Source: JAOABC01 sp041287495 (lineage in GTDB: Bacteria; Aquificota; Aquificia; Aquificales; Hydrogenothermaceae). From it: DNA of 64,000 nucleotides. The notes under the pieces were generated by a model. It made no database searches. It saw only the letters and a program-made list of their open reading frames with translations, and was not told the DNA's origin. Shown in pieces: positions 53,388-61,478 of this stretch. The stretch's first letter is position 1. The number at the start of each line of letters is the position of its first letter. The translations under genes were made by a program, and so were the position numbers. Location of the stretch: contig JBEULE010000034.1 in assembly GCA_041287495.1 (NCBI GenBank), positions 106,708 to 170,707 of the forward strand, given 5' to 3'.

Positions 53388-54698
53388 ATGTATGTTATCC
53401 TTGTAGCTTTAAGCTTAGTGTTTTTGGCTTCCTGCTCAACTACTGTAAAAGATGTGAAAAAAAGTTCACATTATTACAATAAAAATAACCAAACTCAAAA
53501 CATTAAATCTACTCAAAAATCTATATCAAATTCTATCAGTAATAGTATCTCTACTCCCACAAATACAGATGTAAATTCCTATGACAGCTCTCAGATTATA
53601 AAGTTTATAAATTATCAACTAAGTCATGAAGAGAAAGATTTTCTTATAAAAGAAGCCTACTCTCTCAATATTAATATTCCAGAAGATGAAGATATAGAGT
53701 ATTTTGTGAATTACTACACTACAACAAAAAAGTATTTTACAGAAAATGCCTTTAACAGAGCCAACTACTTCTTACCTATGGTAAAGAGAGTTTTTAGAGA
53801 AGAGGGGCTTCCGGAGGAACTTGCCTATCTTGCCGTTGTAGAAAGTGGTTTTAATCCTTATGCTACTTCTCCTTCAAATGCAGCGGGCATATGGCAGTTT
53901 ATACCTTCTACCGGAAAAAGATTTGGTTTAAGGATAGATGAGTATATAGATGAAAGGAGAGACCCTTATAAATCAACTGTTGCAGCAGCTAAATATCTGA
54001 AAAGTTTATATAATATGTTTGGAAGTTGGGAACTTGCTATAGCCGGATATAACTGTGGAGAAAAGTGTATCCAAAAAAGGGCAGAAGCCACTGGAAGTTA
54101 TAAATTTTCAGACATAAAGTATGCACTTCCAAAGGAAACTATGGAGTATGTCCCAAGATTTTTCGCTGTTTTACTGATTGCCCAAAATCCTGCAAAATAT
54201 GGCATAAACATAAACTCTAACCTGTATGATGTTTTAACTTTACAGGTAGATAGAGAGATAAATATTGAAGATTACGCGTCTGAAAACAAGATAGATTTAG
54301 ACATACTTAAATTTTATAACGCCCATCTCAAAAGAGGAATAGCCTTTGAGGGTGTAAATATAAACATTCCAAATTTAGACACAACCTTTAACAAAAGGTA
54401 TATATACCTTCCACCTGCACCTGTAAAAACTGCTAACACAAAACAGTCAAAGCCGGAACCTACTAAAAGAGAGGATAATATAATCCTTTCTCTGATAGAT
54501 AAAGAAGAGTCAAAAAAAGAGGAAAAGTTAGAGATAGTGAAAACTGCTACAAAAAGCCGTCTTTATAAGGTTGAAAAAGGAGATACACTTTACAGTATTG
54601 CAAAAAAATTTGGAACAACGGTTGAATCTATAAAAAGATTGAATAAATTGGAAAGCGAAAGTATATCACCGGGAGATATTTTGATAGTAGGAGAGTAA
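53388..54698 (+). CDS. mltD: MltD-like membrane-bound lytic transglycosylase with LysM
   Basis: Cleaves peptidoglycan glycan chains. 436 residues: signal with lipobox FLASC (Cys16), a Ser/Asn-rich linker, an SLT domain with catalytic Glu in YLAVVESGFNPYATSPSNAAGIWQF and YNCGE, and a C-terminal LysM repeat (YKVEKGDTLYSIAKKFG). One LysM where E. coli MltD has two or more. The n-region MYVILVA lacks the usual Lys/Arg. The ribosome site AAGGTGAG lies in a small CCTTTT-CTC-AAAAGG dyad. It overlaps ispG by 1 base. Confidence 0.9.
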   Translation: MYVILVALSLVFLASCSTTVKDVKKSSHYYNKNNQTQNIKSTQKSISNSISNSISTPTNTDVNSYDSSQIIKFINYQLSHEEKDFLIKEAYSLNINIPEDEDIEYFVNYYTTTKKYFTENAFNRANYFLPMVKRVFREEGLPEELAYLAVVESGFNPYATSPSNAAGIWQFIPSTGKRFGLRIDEYIDERRDPYKSTVAAAKYLKSLYNMFGSWELAIAGYNCGEKCIQKRAEATGSYKFSDIKYALPKETMEYVPRFFAVLLIAQNPAKYGININSNLYDVLTLQVDREINIEDYASENKIDLDILKFYNAHLKRGIAFEGVNINIPNLDTTFNKRYIYLPPAPVKTANTKQSKPEPTKREDNIILSLIDKEESKKEEKLEIVKTATKSRLYKVEKGDTLYSIAKKFGTTVESIKRLNKLESESISPGDILIVGE

Positions 54699-55765
54699 TG
54701 ATAGAGAGAAGAAAAACAAGAGCTGTATATATAGGAAATGTTAAGATAGGAGATAGTGCTCCAATAGTAGTCCAATCTATGACAGACACGAAAACCCATA
54801 ATGTTGAAGCTACTTTAAATCAGATAAATAGACTTTATGAAGCCGGATGTGAGATTGTCAGAGTTGCTGTCCCAAGAGAAGAGGATGCCCTTGCCCTTAA
54901 AGATATAGTTAAAAATTCACCTATACCTGTTATTGCCGATATACACTTTTCTCCAAGGATAGCATTTTTGGCATTAGATAGTGGTATACACGGAATAAGA
55001 CTTAATCCTGGAAATATAAACGATGAAGGAAAGATAAGAGAGATATTACAGGAATGTAAAAAGAAGAATATAACAGTTAGACTTGGAGTAAATTCCGGCT
55101 CGTTGGAAAAAAGATTGCTAGACAAATATGGCTATCCTTCTGCTGAGGCCCTTGCAGAAAGTGCTCTAAACTGGTCAGAATTTTTTGAAAAGGTAGGCTT
55201 CACAAACTTTAAAGTCTCTATCAAAGGTTCAGATGTATTACAGAACGTGGAAGCAAACAGAATATTTGCATCAAAGACAGATATACCTCTTCATATAGGA
55301 ATAACAGAAGCAGGACCTTCAGGAAAAGGTAGCATAAAATCTGCTGTTGGTATTGGGATACTTCTATATATGGGAATAGGAGATACTGTTAGGGTGTCAT
55401 TAACTGCTCCCCCTGAGGAGGAGGTAAAAGTAGCTTACGATATACTTGCCTCCTTAGGATTGAGAAGAAGAGGTATAGAGATAATATCCTGTCCTACATG
55501 TGGAAGAATAGAGGTTGATCTACCAAAGGTAGTAAAAGAGGTTGAAGAAAAATTAAGAGATGTAAAACTACCTATAAAAGTTGCAATAATGGGTTGTGTT
55601 GTAAATGCGATAGGGGAAGCTAAAGAGGCAGACATAGGACTTGCCTGTGGATATAAATCTGCAATTCTCTTTAAAGGGGGGAATCCTATCAAAAGAGTCA
55701 GTGAGAATGAGATGATAGATGAACTTCTAAAAGAGATTAAACAGATGGAAGGAAGGATTGAATAG
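54698..55765 (+). CDS. ispG: 4-hydroxy-3-methylbut-2-enyl diphosphate synthase
   Basis: Sixth step of the MEP isoprenoid path. 355 residues with the TIM barrel start VQSMTDTKTHN, ADIHFSPRIAFLA, and the 4Fe-4S Cys residues in SCPTCGR and MGCVVNAIGEAKEADIG. This is the compact bacterial type. It works upstream of the prenyl synthase at 51803. It overlaps mltD by 1 base and the LAGLIDADG-like gene by 8 bases. Confidence 0.97.
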   Translation: MIERRKTRAVYIGNVKIGDSAPIVVQSMTDTKTHNVEATLNQINRLYEAGCEIVRVAVPREEDALALKDIVKNSPIPVIADIHFSPRIAFLALDSGIHGIRLNPGNINDEGKIREILQECKKKNITVRLGVNSGSLEKRLLDKYGYPSAEALAESALNWSEFFEKVGFTNFKVSIKGSDVLQNVEANRIFASKTDIPLHIGITEAGPSGKGSIKSAVGIGILLYMGIGDTVRVSLTAPPEEEVKVAYDILASLGLRRRGIEIISCPTCGRIEVDLPKVVKEVEEKLRDVKLPIKVAIMGCVVNAIGEAKEADIGLACGYKSAILFKGGNPIKRVSENEMIDELLKEIKQMEGRIE

Positions 55766-56132
55766 AGATTTTTTGATATACATCTGTGCTCTTTTTGATA
55801 ACTGTGGCTATCTAACACTTAAAAAAGATAGAAGAACAGGCTCTATATATCCATACATAAAAATAAGGATAAAATCTGGAGATATTCTATCAAAAGCAAA
55901 AGACAGCTTTGGTGGTTCCATAATAAATGGTAATCTTATTTTAACCTATAGAAAGGCCAAGCTATTTTTAGATATAATAAAAGATTATTCATATATTCAT
56001 AAAGACAAAATCCAGATAATAAATAAACTTTATGAAACTAAATTTTCAGGAAAATTTGAAAAAGAGAGAAAAGAGAAGATATACAGAGAGTTTAAGGAGT
56101 TAGAGAAAGATGGAAGAGGTAAAAGAGTTTAA
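55758..56132 (+). CDS. Small LAGLIDADG-like protein, catalytic Asp missing
   Basis: 124 residues from TTG 55758, with GGAAGGA upstream inside ispG. Residues 9-19 read ICALFDNCGYL and align with the LAGLIDADG helix and following strand of homing endonucleases, then RTGSIYPYIKIRI and DSFGGSI match the next strands and the FGG turn. The second acidic position of the motif is Cys16 instead of Asp, so nuclease activity is unlikely. The C-terminal 30 residues are highly charged. It may be a domesticated DNA- or RNA-binding protein (inference). It overlaps the next gene by 23 bases. Confidence 0.6.
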   Translation: MNRDFLIYICALFDNCGYLTLKKDRRTGSIYPYIKIRIKSGDILSKAKDSFGGSIINGNLILTYRKAKLFLDIIKDYSYIHKDKIQIINKLYETKFSGKFEKERKEKIYREFKELEKDGRGKRV

Positions 56133-56427
56133 TATAAAAGGTATAGCAACAGATGTAACTACTTATGAATGGGAAGAAGATGATGTTATAAATAAAGCTC
56201 CTATAACTGTTTGCAAAGTTTCAAAGAGGAGAGGTGGATTTACACTATATATGAAAGGCTTAACACAGGATTATGAATGGTATTTTTCAAAAGGGCTTAC
56301 AATAATATCCGTTATACAAAACGGCAAAGTATTAAAGATAGAACATGAAGATGGAACATACTGGGTAGAACTTCAATTTAATCCGGAATTTTACGACTTT
56401 ATAAAAGAGTTTATCACGGAGGAGTAG
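56110..56427 (+). CDS. Unknown 105-residue protein
   Basis: Not recognised. An acidic (Glu/Asp-rich) single-domain protein with predicted alternating strands (GIATDVTTYEWEE, APITVCKVSKR, GFTLYMKGL, TIISVIQNGKVLKIEHEDG) and a C-terminal helix FYDFIKEFITEE. It reads like a small beta-barrel or SH3-like fold, but that is only an impression. Start ATG 56110 lies inside the preceding gene. It is followed after 2 bases by argB, whose GGAGG ribosome site lies in its last codons. Confidence 0.6.
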   Translation: MEEVKEFNIKGIATDVTTYEWEEDDVINKAPITVCKVSKRRGGFTLYMKGLTQDYEWYFSKGLTIISVIQNGKVLKIEHEDGTYWVELQFNPEFYDFIKEFITEE

Positions 56428-56429
56428 AT

Positions 56430-57329
56430 TTGGAAAAAGCTATTGAAAAAGCTCAGATACTTTTAGAGGCACTTCCTTATATATCTACATTCAGAGGAAA
56501 AACCTTTGTTATTAAGTATGGTGGAAATGCAATGGATAAAGCCGATTTAAGAGATGCTTTTGCTCAGGATATAGTCATGCTTAAGTTTATAGGTATAAAT
56601 CCAGTCATTGTCCATGGAGGTGGCCCACAGATAGGTAGTTATCTGAAAAAGATGGGTTTAGAGTCTAAATTCATAGGTGGATTAAGGGTTACAGACAAAG
56701 AAACTATGGATATAGTTGAGATGGTTTTAGGTGGACTTGTAAATAAATCTATAGTTCAACTTATTAATAAAGTAGGAGAAGGACACGTAAGAGCTGTTGG
56801 TATTACTGGAAAAGATGCAAATCTTATAAAAGCAAAAAAGTTAGATGCAGAAGAGTATTTTAAAAGTATGGGAGAGTTTAGACCTTCTGAACTTCTTGAC
56901 CTTGGACATGTTGGAGAGGTTGTAAAGGTTAATCCGGAGATAATAAACTTTTTAGATAGTGGAGGATTTATCCCTGTTATAGCACCGATAGGTTATGATG
57001 ATGAAGGAAATGCATACAACATAAATGCAGACTTTGTGGCTTCGGCTGTAGCATCTGCTTTAAAAGCAGAAAAAGTTATATTTCTCACAGATATAGAGGG
57101 ATTGAAAGATGGAGAAGGAAAAACCGTTTCTTCAATAGATGTTTCTACGATAAATAAACTCATAAAAGAAGGTGTTATAAAAGGTGGAATGATACCTAAG
57201 ATGAAAGCCTGTATAGAAGCTGTTGAAAATGGAGTTAAAAAGGCTCATATAATTGACGGAAGATTACCACACTGTGTTTTACTTGAGATATTCACAAAGG
57301 AAGGCGTAGGAACAGAGGTTTCTCTTTAA
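56430..57329 (+). CDS. argB: Acetylglutamate kinase
   Basis: Second step of arginine synthesis. 299 residues: KYGGNAMD near the start, IVHGGGPQIG (phosphate loop), GVGxT-like VEMVLGGLVNKSIV, KVIFLTDIEGLKD and KGGMIPKMKAC. The N-terminal helix EKAIEKAQILLEALPYI is present, as in arginine-inhibited hexameric NAGK, so feedback control by arginine is likely (family knowledge). Start TTG 56430 with GGAGG upstream. Confidence 0.97.
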   Translation: MEKAIEKAQILLEALPYISTFRGKTFVIKYGGNAMDKADLRDAFAQDIVMLKFIGINPVIVHGGGPQIGSYLKKMGLESKFIGGLRVTDKETMDIVEMVLGGLVNKSIVQLINKVGEGHVRAVGITGKDANLIKAKKLDAEEYFKSMGEFRPSELLDLGHVGEVVKVNPEIINFLDSGGFIPVIAPIGYDDEGNAYNINADFVASAVASALKAEKVIFLTDIEGLKDGEGKTVSSIDVSTINKLIKEGVIKGGMIPKMKACIEAVENGVKKAHIIDGRLPHCVLLEIFTKEGVGTEVSL

Positions 57330-58012
57330 GGAGTTTTAGATAGATACTCCTTTATGATATTTAAGCTACTACTTGTTCCTATCCTCTCTGCTCCGGAGTT
57401 TATCATATCCATAAATGTTTTTAAATCTCTTATACCTCCGGAGGCTTTAACTTTTATTTTGTTCTGTGAAACCTCTTTTAAGAGTTTTATATCATTAACA
57501 GTTGCACCAGAGGTGTTAAACCCAGTACTTGTCTTTACAAACTCAACCCCATAATCTATTAACATTTTAACTGCTAAAATCTTCTCCTCATCTGTTAAAA
57601 ACCCAGTTTCTATGATAACTTTTCTAACAACATCCTCTGTCTGTGATGTAATCTCTTTAAGCTCTCTCTTTATATAATCGTAATCCTTACTTTTGAAGGC
57701 TGTTATATTCCAAACTATATCCAGCTCTGTAGCACCATCTTCAATAGATTTTAGAGCTTCTTTAACTTTTATATCAGTTTTATTTAATCCAAAAGGAAAC
57801 CCTACAACACTACATACTTTAACAGAAGACTGTTTTATTATCTCATAAGCAAAATTCACAAAAGCCGGATTTACACATACAGAAGCAAATTTATACTCAA
57901 CAGCTAATTTACATCCCTCTTCTATATCTTTATATGTTAATTCAGGTTTTAATATAGAGTGGTCTATATATTTAGTTATGTTTGAATACAAATCCATACC
58001 AGATGTAGTCAT
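57326..58012 (-). CDS. deoC: Deoxyribose-phosphate aldolase
   Basis: Splits deoxyribose 5-phosphate. 228-residue class I aldolase with YIDHSILKPELT, ASVCVNPAFV, VVGFPFGLN, ELDIVWNI, VIIETGFL and the Schiff-base region FVKTSTGF with its Lys. ATG 58012 has GAGG nine bases upstream; an internal ATG at 57997 lacks one. It overlaps prmA by 41 bases and argB, on the other strand, by 4. Confidence 0.94.
   Translation of the reverse strand: MTTSGMDLYSNITKYIDHSILKPELTYKDIEEGCKLAVEYKFASVCVNPAFVNFAYEIIKQSSVKVCSVVGFPFGLNKTDIKVKEALKSIEDGATELDIVWNITAFKSKDYDYIKRELKEITSQTEDVVRKVIIETGFLTDEEKILAVKMLIDYGVEFVKTSTGFNTSGATVNDIKLLKEVSQNKIKVKASGGIRDLKTFMDMINSGAERIGTSSSLNIIKEYLSKTP
57328..57352. terminator. Hairpin between convergent argB and deoC, possible weak bidirectional terminator
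   Basis: AAGGAGT and ACTCCTT form a perfect 7-bp stem around an 11-base loop, over the adjoining ends of argB and deoC. T-runs on both sides are short, so termination strength is uncertain. Confidence 0.35.
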
Positions 58013-58808
58013 CTCTTTCTTCCTCTGACATACTGTCTATTTTTACTGTTTGGAGATTATTTTTTTCTGCCATTTTTAAAATCTTTTCTTTTTCTTCATC
58101 TTTAAATATTCCACTTATAAGCCAGTATTTTTTAAACTTCTTTGCCAGAATATCAAAGGTATTTCTGAATATATCCATCTGTAAATTTGATAATAGTATA
58201 TCGTATTGAGGAATGTTGTTATTTATATCTGAGACAAAACAGTTTACATTAACTTCATTTTCCCAAGCGTTTATCTTACATTCTTCAACTGCTCTTGGGT
58301 CTATATCGAAGGCATCAACAGATTTTGCACCAACCTTCTTTGAGGCTATTGCAAGTATTCCTGTTCCTGTCCCCACATCTAAAACTGTATCTTCGAAAGT
58401 TATATAATCAGGTATAAATTTAAGTAGTAATCTCGTTGTTGGATGAAGTCCTGTTCCAAAAGCCATAGCAACCTTTATCTTTATAGGTATAAAATCTTTA
58501 CCTTCATAAATCTCCCATTCTGGAATAATGATAAACTTTCCTATATGTATAGGTTTAAAGTTTTCTTTCCATTTTTCTTCCCAGTCCTCCTCTTTTATAT
58601 CTTCTATCTTTTTTATGGCTCCACCACCTATATCTTCAAAGATTTCCTCTATCATCTGCTTTATACTTTCAAACTCATTATCTTGACTATAAATTGCAAA
58701 ATCTACATTTTGGTTGTCTCTACTTAATATTTCAAAACCGTATCCATTTAACTCTACTACAAATATCTCAAACAGATTTTCTGGAATTTGACATATAAGC
58801 TTTTTCAT
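57972..58808 (-). CDS. prmA: Ribosomal protein L11 methyltransferase
   Basis: Trimethylates L11. 278 residues: the N-terminal substrate-binding domain, then the SAM domain with AFGTGLHPTTRLLL, VLDVGTGTGILAIAS, VDAFDIDPRAV and DILLSNLQ (usually ANI in the motif). It overlaps hspR by 4 bases; the hspR-prmA pairing may be chance. The 41-base overlap with deoC is larger than usual. Confidence 0.92.
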   Translation of the reverse strand: MKKLICQIPENLFEIFVVELNGYGFEILSRDNQNVDFAIYSQDNEFESIKQMIEEIFEDIGGGAIKKIEDIKEEDWEEKWKENFKPIHIGKFIIIPEWEIYEGKDFIPIKIKVAMAFGTGLHPTTRLLLKFIPDYITFEDTVLDVGTGTGILAIASKKVGAKSVDAFDIDPRAVEECKINAWENEVNVNCFVSDINNNIPQYDILLSNLQMDIFRNTFDILAKKFKKYWLISGIFKDEEKEKILKMAEKNNLQTVKIDSMSEEERDDYIWYGFVFKHN

Positions 58809-59239
58809 TCTTCATTTTTCCCTTTTTTATATTTTTCATAGATGTAATCTTCTATCTTCATAATCTGTATTTGTGGTATCTTTACTAAAGCATTTTTCTG
58901 GACTTCTGTATCATCAGAGAATCTTCTTCTTATCTCTTCCTGTATATATTCAAGTAGTTGTTCTATCTGGTTTTGAAGTTCCATCATCTGTGATCTCATT
59001 CTTAAGATAGCATCTACCCCTGCAAGATTAACTCCAAGTTCCCTTGTTAAAAAAAGTATAAACTCAAGCTTTTCCAAATCCTCTTCAGAGTAAAGTCTCG
59101 TTCTACCTTCTGTCCTTGAAGGGACTAAAAGTCCTTCTTTTTCATATAACCTCAATGTCTGCGGATGTATTTTATACATTCTTGATACAGCACCTATCAT
59201 ATATACCGGTTCTTTCTTCTTATCACTTTTCTTATTCAT
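58805..59239 (-). CDS. hspR: HspR-type MerR heat-shock repressor
   Basis: 144 residues. A MerR winged helix-turn-helix reads VSRMYKIHPQTLRLYEKEGLL then SRTEGRTRLYSEEDLEKLEFI, followed by a coiled coil (LQNQIEQLLEYIQEEIRRRF). In actinobacteria HspR represses dnaK/clpB operons by binding HAIR repeats with DnaK as co-repressor; the position 13 bases after dnaJ supports the same role. ATG 59239 has AGAGGTG upstream. A candidate operator lies in front of dnaJ. Confidence 0.9.
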   Translation of the reverse strand: MNKKSDKKKEPVYMIGAVSRMYKIHPQTLRLYEKEGLLVPSRTEGRTRLYSEEDLEKLEFILFLTRELGVNLAGVDAILRMRSQMMELQNQIEQLLEYIQEEIRRRFSDDTEVQKNALVKIPQIQIMKIEDYIYEKYKKGKNEE

Positions 59240-59252
59240 CCAACATCACCTC

Positions 59253-60383
59253 TTACTCAGGTTTTTCAAATCTTGTTTGTATTTTTTGATCTTCTTTAAG
59301 TTTTGATAGACATTTTTTAGCATCTTTTGAAAGTTCATCTTCAGAAGGTATTACCACATTTGTGATAACTATGAAATCTCCAAATCCAGATGTTTTTAGT
59401 CTTGGCATACCTTTTCCAGGTATTCTTATTAAGTCTCCCGGTTGAGTTCCAGGTTTTATCTTAACTTTTTCTGCTTTTCCACTTATATGTGGAACTTCTA
59501 TCTCAGTTCCTGATATTGCTTCCCATACAGATAAGTTAACTTTTATGTATAAATTATCTCCTTTTCTTTCAAATAAATAGTGAGGTTGGACATTTATTAT
59601 TATCCATAAATCTCCCGGAACACCTCCAAATCTCCCACTGTGTCCTTTTCCTGGAATCCTTAATTTTGAGCCGTTATCTACTCCAGGAGGTATTCTGACT
59701 TTTACTTCCTCTTTTCTTATAACTAATCCTCTTCCGGCACAAACATCACATGGTTCTCTTAACACTCCCTCTCCTTTACAGGTAGGACAGGTTTGAGACA
59801 TCCTTATAAAGCCAAGATTTTGGTATATCTCTCCCTTACCTCCACAGGTAGGACAAACTCTCTTACTACTTCCAGCTTTTATACCAGTTCCACCACAGGC
59901 ATCACAGATTACATACCTTGGAACTTCTGTTGTAATTGTTTTTCCATTGTAAGCATCTTCTAATGATATAGTTATGGTTTGATAAAGGTCAGTTCCATCT
60001 TCTCTTTTATATGAAGTTCTTTTGCTTTCTCTTTGACTTTTTCTTCCACTACCAAAGATGTCGAATATATCTTCAAATAAATCATCTAAATCTATTCTCT
60101 GACCACCAAAACCTGAGAAATCTCTGAATCCACCAAAATCAGATCCAACTGAACCACTTAATCCAGCATGACCAAACTGGTCATAGATTTTCCTTTTCTC
60201 CGGATCTGATAGAACTTGATAAGCTTCGCTTATCTCTTTAAATTTTTCCTCTGCTTCTTTATTGTTAGGGTTAAGGTCAGGGTGATACTGTCTGGCAAGC
60301 TTTCTATAAGCCTTCTTTATCTCATCCTGTGTAGCATTCCTGCTTACACCTAAAACTTCATAATAATCTCTCTTTCCGGCCAT
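59253..60383 (-). CDS. dnaJ: Chaperone DnaJ
   Basis: Co-chaperone of DnaK. 376 residues: J-domain with QYHPDLN, a short Gly/Phe-rich linker (GHAGLSGSVGSDFGGFRDFSG region), four zinc-finger repeats CDACGGTG, CPTCGGKG, CPTCKGEG and CDVCAGRG, and the C-terminal substrate domains. A GTG at 60392 is in frame, but AAGGTGA is placed for ATG 60383. dnaK and grpE are not in the window. First gene of the dnaJ-hspR-prmA-deoC run; promoter at 60418-60446. Confidence 0.97.
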   Translation of the reverse strand: MAGKRDYYEVLGVSRNATQDEIKKAYRKLARQYHPDLNPNNKEAEEKFKEISEAYQVLSDPEKRKIYDQFGHAGLSGSVGSDFGGFRDFSGFGGQRIDLDDLFEDIFDIFGSGRKSQRESKRTSYKREDGTDLYQTITISLEDAYNGKTITTEVPRYVICDACGGTGIKAGSSKRVCPTCGGKGEIYQNLGFIRMSQTCPTCKGEGVLREPCDVCAGRGLVIRKEEVKVRIPPGVDNGSKLRIPGKGHSGRFGGVPGDLWIIINVQPHYLFERKGDNLYIKVNLSVWEAISGTEIEVPHISGKAEKVKIKPGTQPGDLIRIPGKGMPRLKTSGFGDFIVITNVVIPSEDELSKDAKKCLSKLKEDQKIQTRFEKPE

Positions 60384-60412
60384 GCACTTCACCTTTTTTA
60401 GTTTTTTACTTT

Positions 60413-60435
60413 ATACTAATATAAAACTTTAGTAT
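60413..60435. promoter_or_regulatory. Candidate HspR operator (HAIR-like dyad)
   Basis: ATACTAA, nine bases, TTAGTAT, a perfect 7-bp inverted repeat. It covers the -10 and spacer of the dnaJ promoter. The layout resembles the actinobacterial HAIR element (CTTGAGT-N7-ACTCAAG) but the sequence and spacing differ, so the link to HspR is inference. Confidence 0.45.
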
Positions 60436-60446
60436 ATTATTGTCAA
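60418..60446 (-). promoter_or_regulatory. Promoter of dnaJ-hspR operon
   Basis: On the minus strand: TTGACA, 17 bases, TATATT, a near-consensus housekeeping promoter. The start would be near 60411, 28 bases before the ATG at 60383. No CIRCE element is seen. Confidence 0.7.
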
Positions 60447-60494
60447 GTTTTTTATAAGAAATAGTTTAAAGATTCCTCTTAGCTATGCAAAATT

Positions 60495-60523
60495 TTGCAC
60501 ATTTAACTAAATTATGTTAATAT
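60495..60523 (+). promoter_or_regulatory. Promoter of tRNA-Cys
   Basis: TTGCAC, 17 bases, TAATAT. The start would be near 60530, 8 bases before the mature tRNA. Confidence 0.5.
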
Positions 60524-60537
60524 ATATCTGAATTTTT

Positions 60538-60609
60538 GGCGGGGTAGCCAAGTGGTAAGGCAGGGGACTGCAAATCCCTTATACGTGGGTTCGATTCCCA
60601 CCCCCGCCT
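60538..60609 (+). tRNA. tRNA-Cys (GCA)
   Basis: A 72-base cloverleaf: acceptor stem GGCGGGG paired to CCCCGCC, discriminator U at 60609, D-loop with AAGTGGTAAGG, anticodon loop CTGCAAA with GCA at 60570-60572, and T-loop GGTTCGATTCC. U73 is the identity base of bacterial tRNA-Cys. CCA is not encoded (TTT follows), so it must be added by a nucleotidyltransferase. It ends one base before the 3' end of thiE on the other strand. Confidence 0.97.
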
Positions 60610-60610
60610 T

Positions 60611-61222
60611 TTAATCAAAGAGTTTTTTATATTCTAAAGCTCTGTGTTTTATATCTGAAGCAGTCCATATATCATTTATAACTGCTACCAAATCTGCACC
60701 TAACTCTACAAGTTCTTTTGCTCTATCAACCGTTATTCCACCTATAACACATACTGGAATCTTCAACTCTCTCTTAGCTTGAGGTATAATCTCTTTTGGC
60801 ACTATCCTTGACTTTGGTTTTGTTGGTGATGGATAAAAACTACCAAAAGCTACATAAGAAGCTCCCAATCTTTCCATCTCTTTTGCTCTTTCTATACTTC
60901 CATAACAGGACACTCCTACTATCTTACCTTTCATAACTTCCATAACTTTTTCTATATTCTCATCTTCTTCACCTACATGTACTCCATCTGCATCAGATTT
61001 TATAGCAAGATTAACTCTATCATTAACTATAAAGTATGCATTATACTGATGACAAAGGTCTCTGAGTTTTACAGCATACTCTAATAAAAACTCATCACTG
61101 TTATTTTTATCTCTTAGTTGAACAAACTTTGCACCACCTTCAAGAGCCTGCTTAACCATCTCCAACATTTTTTCATAAGGAGTAAGCTTTTCATCAGTTA
61201 TCACATAGAGTCCCTTCATCAT
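60611..61222 (-). CDS. thiE: Thiamine phosphate synthase
   Basis: Joins HMP-PP and thiazole phosphate. 203-residue TIM barrel with GAKFVQLRDKN, FIVNDRVNLAI, DGVHVGEEDE, VAFGSFYPSPTK and CVIGGI. The start is one of two adjacent ATGs (61222 or 61219), both near GAGGTG. No thiamine riboswitch is visible in the leader. It converges on tRNA-Cys. Confidence 0.95.
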   Translation of the reverse strand: MMKGLYVITDEKLTPYEKMLEMVKQALEGGAKFVQLRDKNNSDEFLLEYAVKLRDLCHQYNAYFIVNDRVNLAIKSDADGVHVGEEDENIEKVMEVMKGKIVGVSCYGSIERAKEMERLGASYVAFGSFYPSPTKPKSRIVPKEIIPQAKRELKIPVCVIGGITVDRAKELVELGADLVAVINDIWTASDIKHRALEYKKLFD

Positions 61223-61347
61223 TTTTTCACCTCAATTTTTTTTAGATATTTTATACCAAAAGTGCTATAGTAAAAACCTGATAAAAAGTTGTTATGTGTT
61301 TTAAAAATACTCTTTGACTGGCTGATTAGTATTGTTTAGCTTTATCT

Positions 61348-61440
61348 ATGGCGAAGAAAATATCATCAGAAGGAAGAAAATTTGGCCTTGGTATGATAGT
61401 GATAACTCAAAGACCTGCACAAGTTAGTAAAAACTTATAA
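61348..61440 (+). pseudogene. Remnant of a HerA/DUF87-type ATPase gene
   Basis: About 30 codons encoding KISSEGRKFGLGMIVITQRP then a short tail and TAA. The block EGRKFG...ITQRP is the signature near the sensor region of HerA/FtsK-like hexameric ATPases (eGRKfGigl.lvsQRP). Upstream frames are broken by stops within 20 bases and no Walker motifs are near, so the gene is a fragment. It lies in the 256-base gap between thiE and the 552-residue orphan. Confidence 0.6.
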
Positions 61441-61478
61441 ATTTTGAAAGATATAAAATTTAAGTTAAAAGCTATGAT

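Noticed and set aside
60601..60640. Rho-independent terminator after tRNA-Cys
   Set aside because: Only a TTTT run follows, with no separate hairpin; the downstream bases are the end of thiE.
61223..61347. Thiamine (TPP) riboswitch before thiE
   Set aside because: The leader lacks the CUGAGA and ACYUGA blocks and is only AT-rich.
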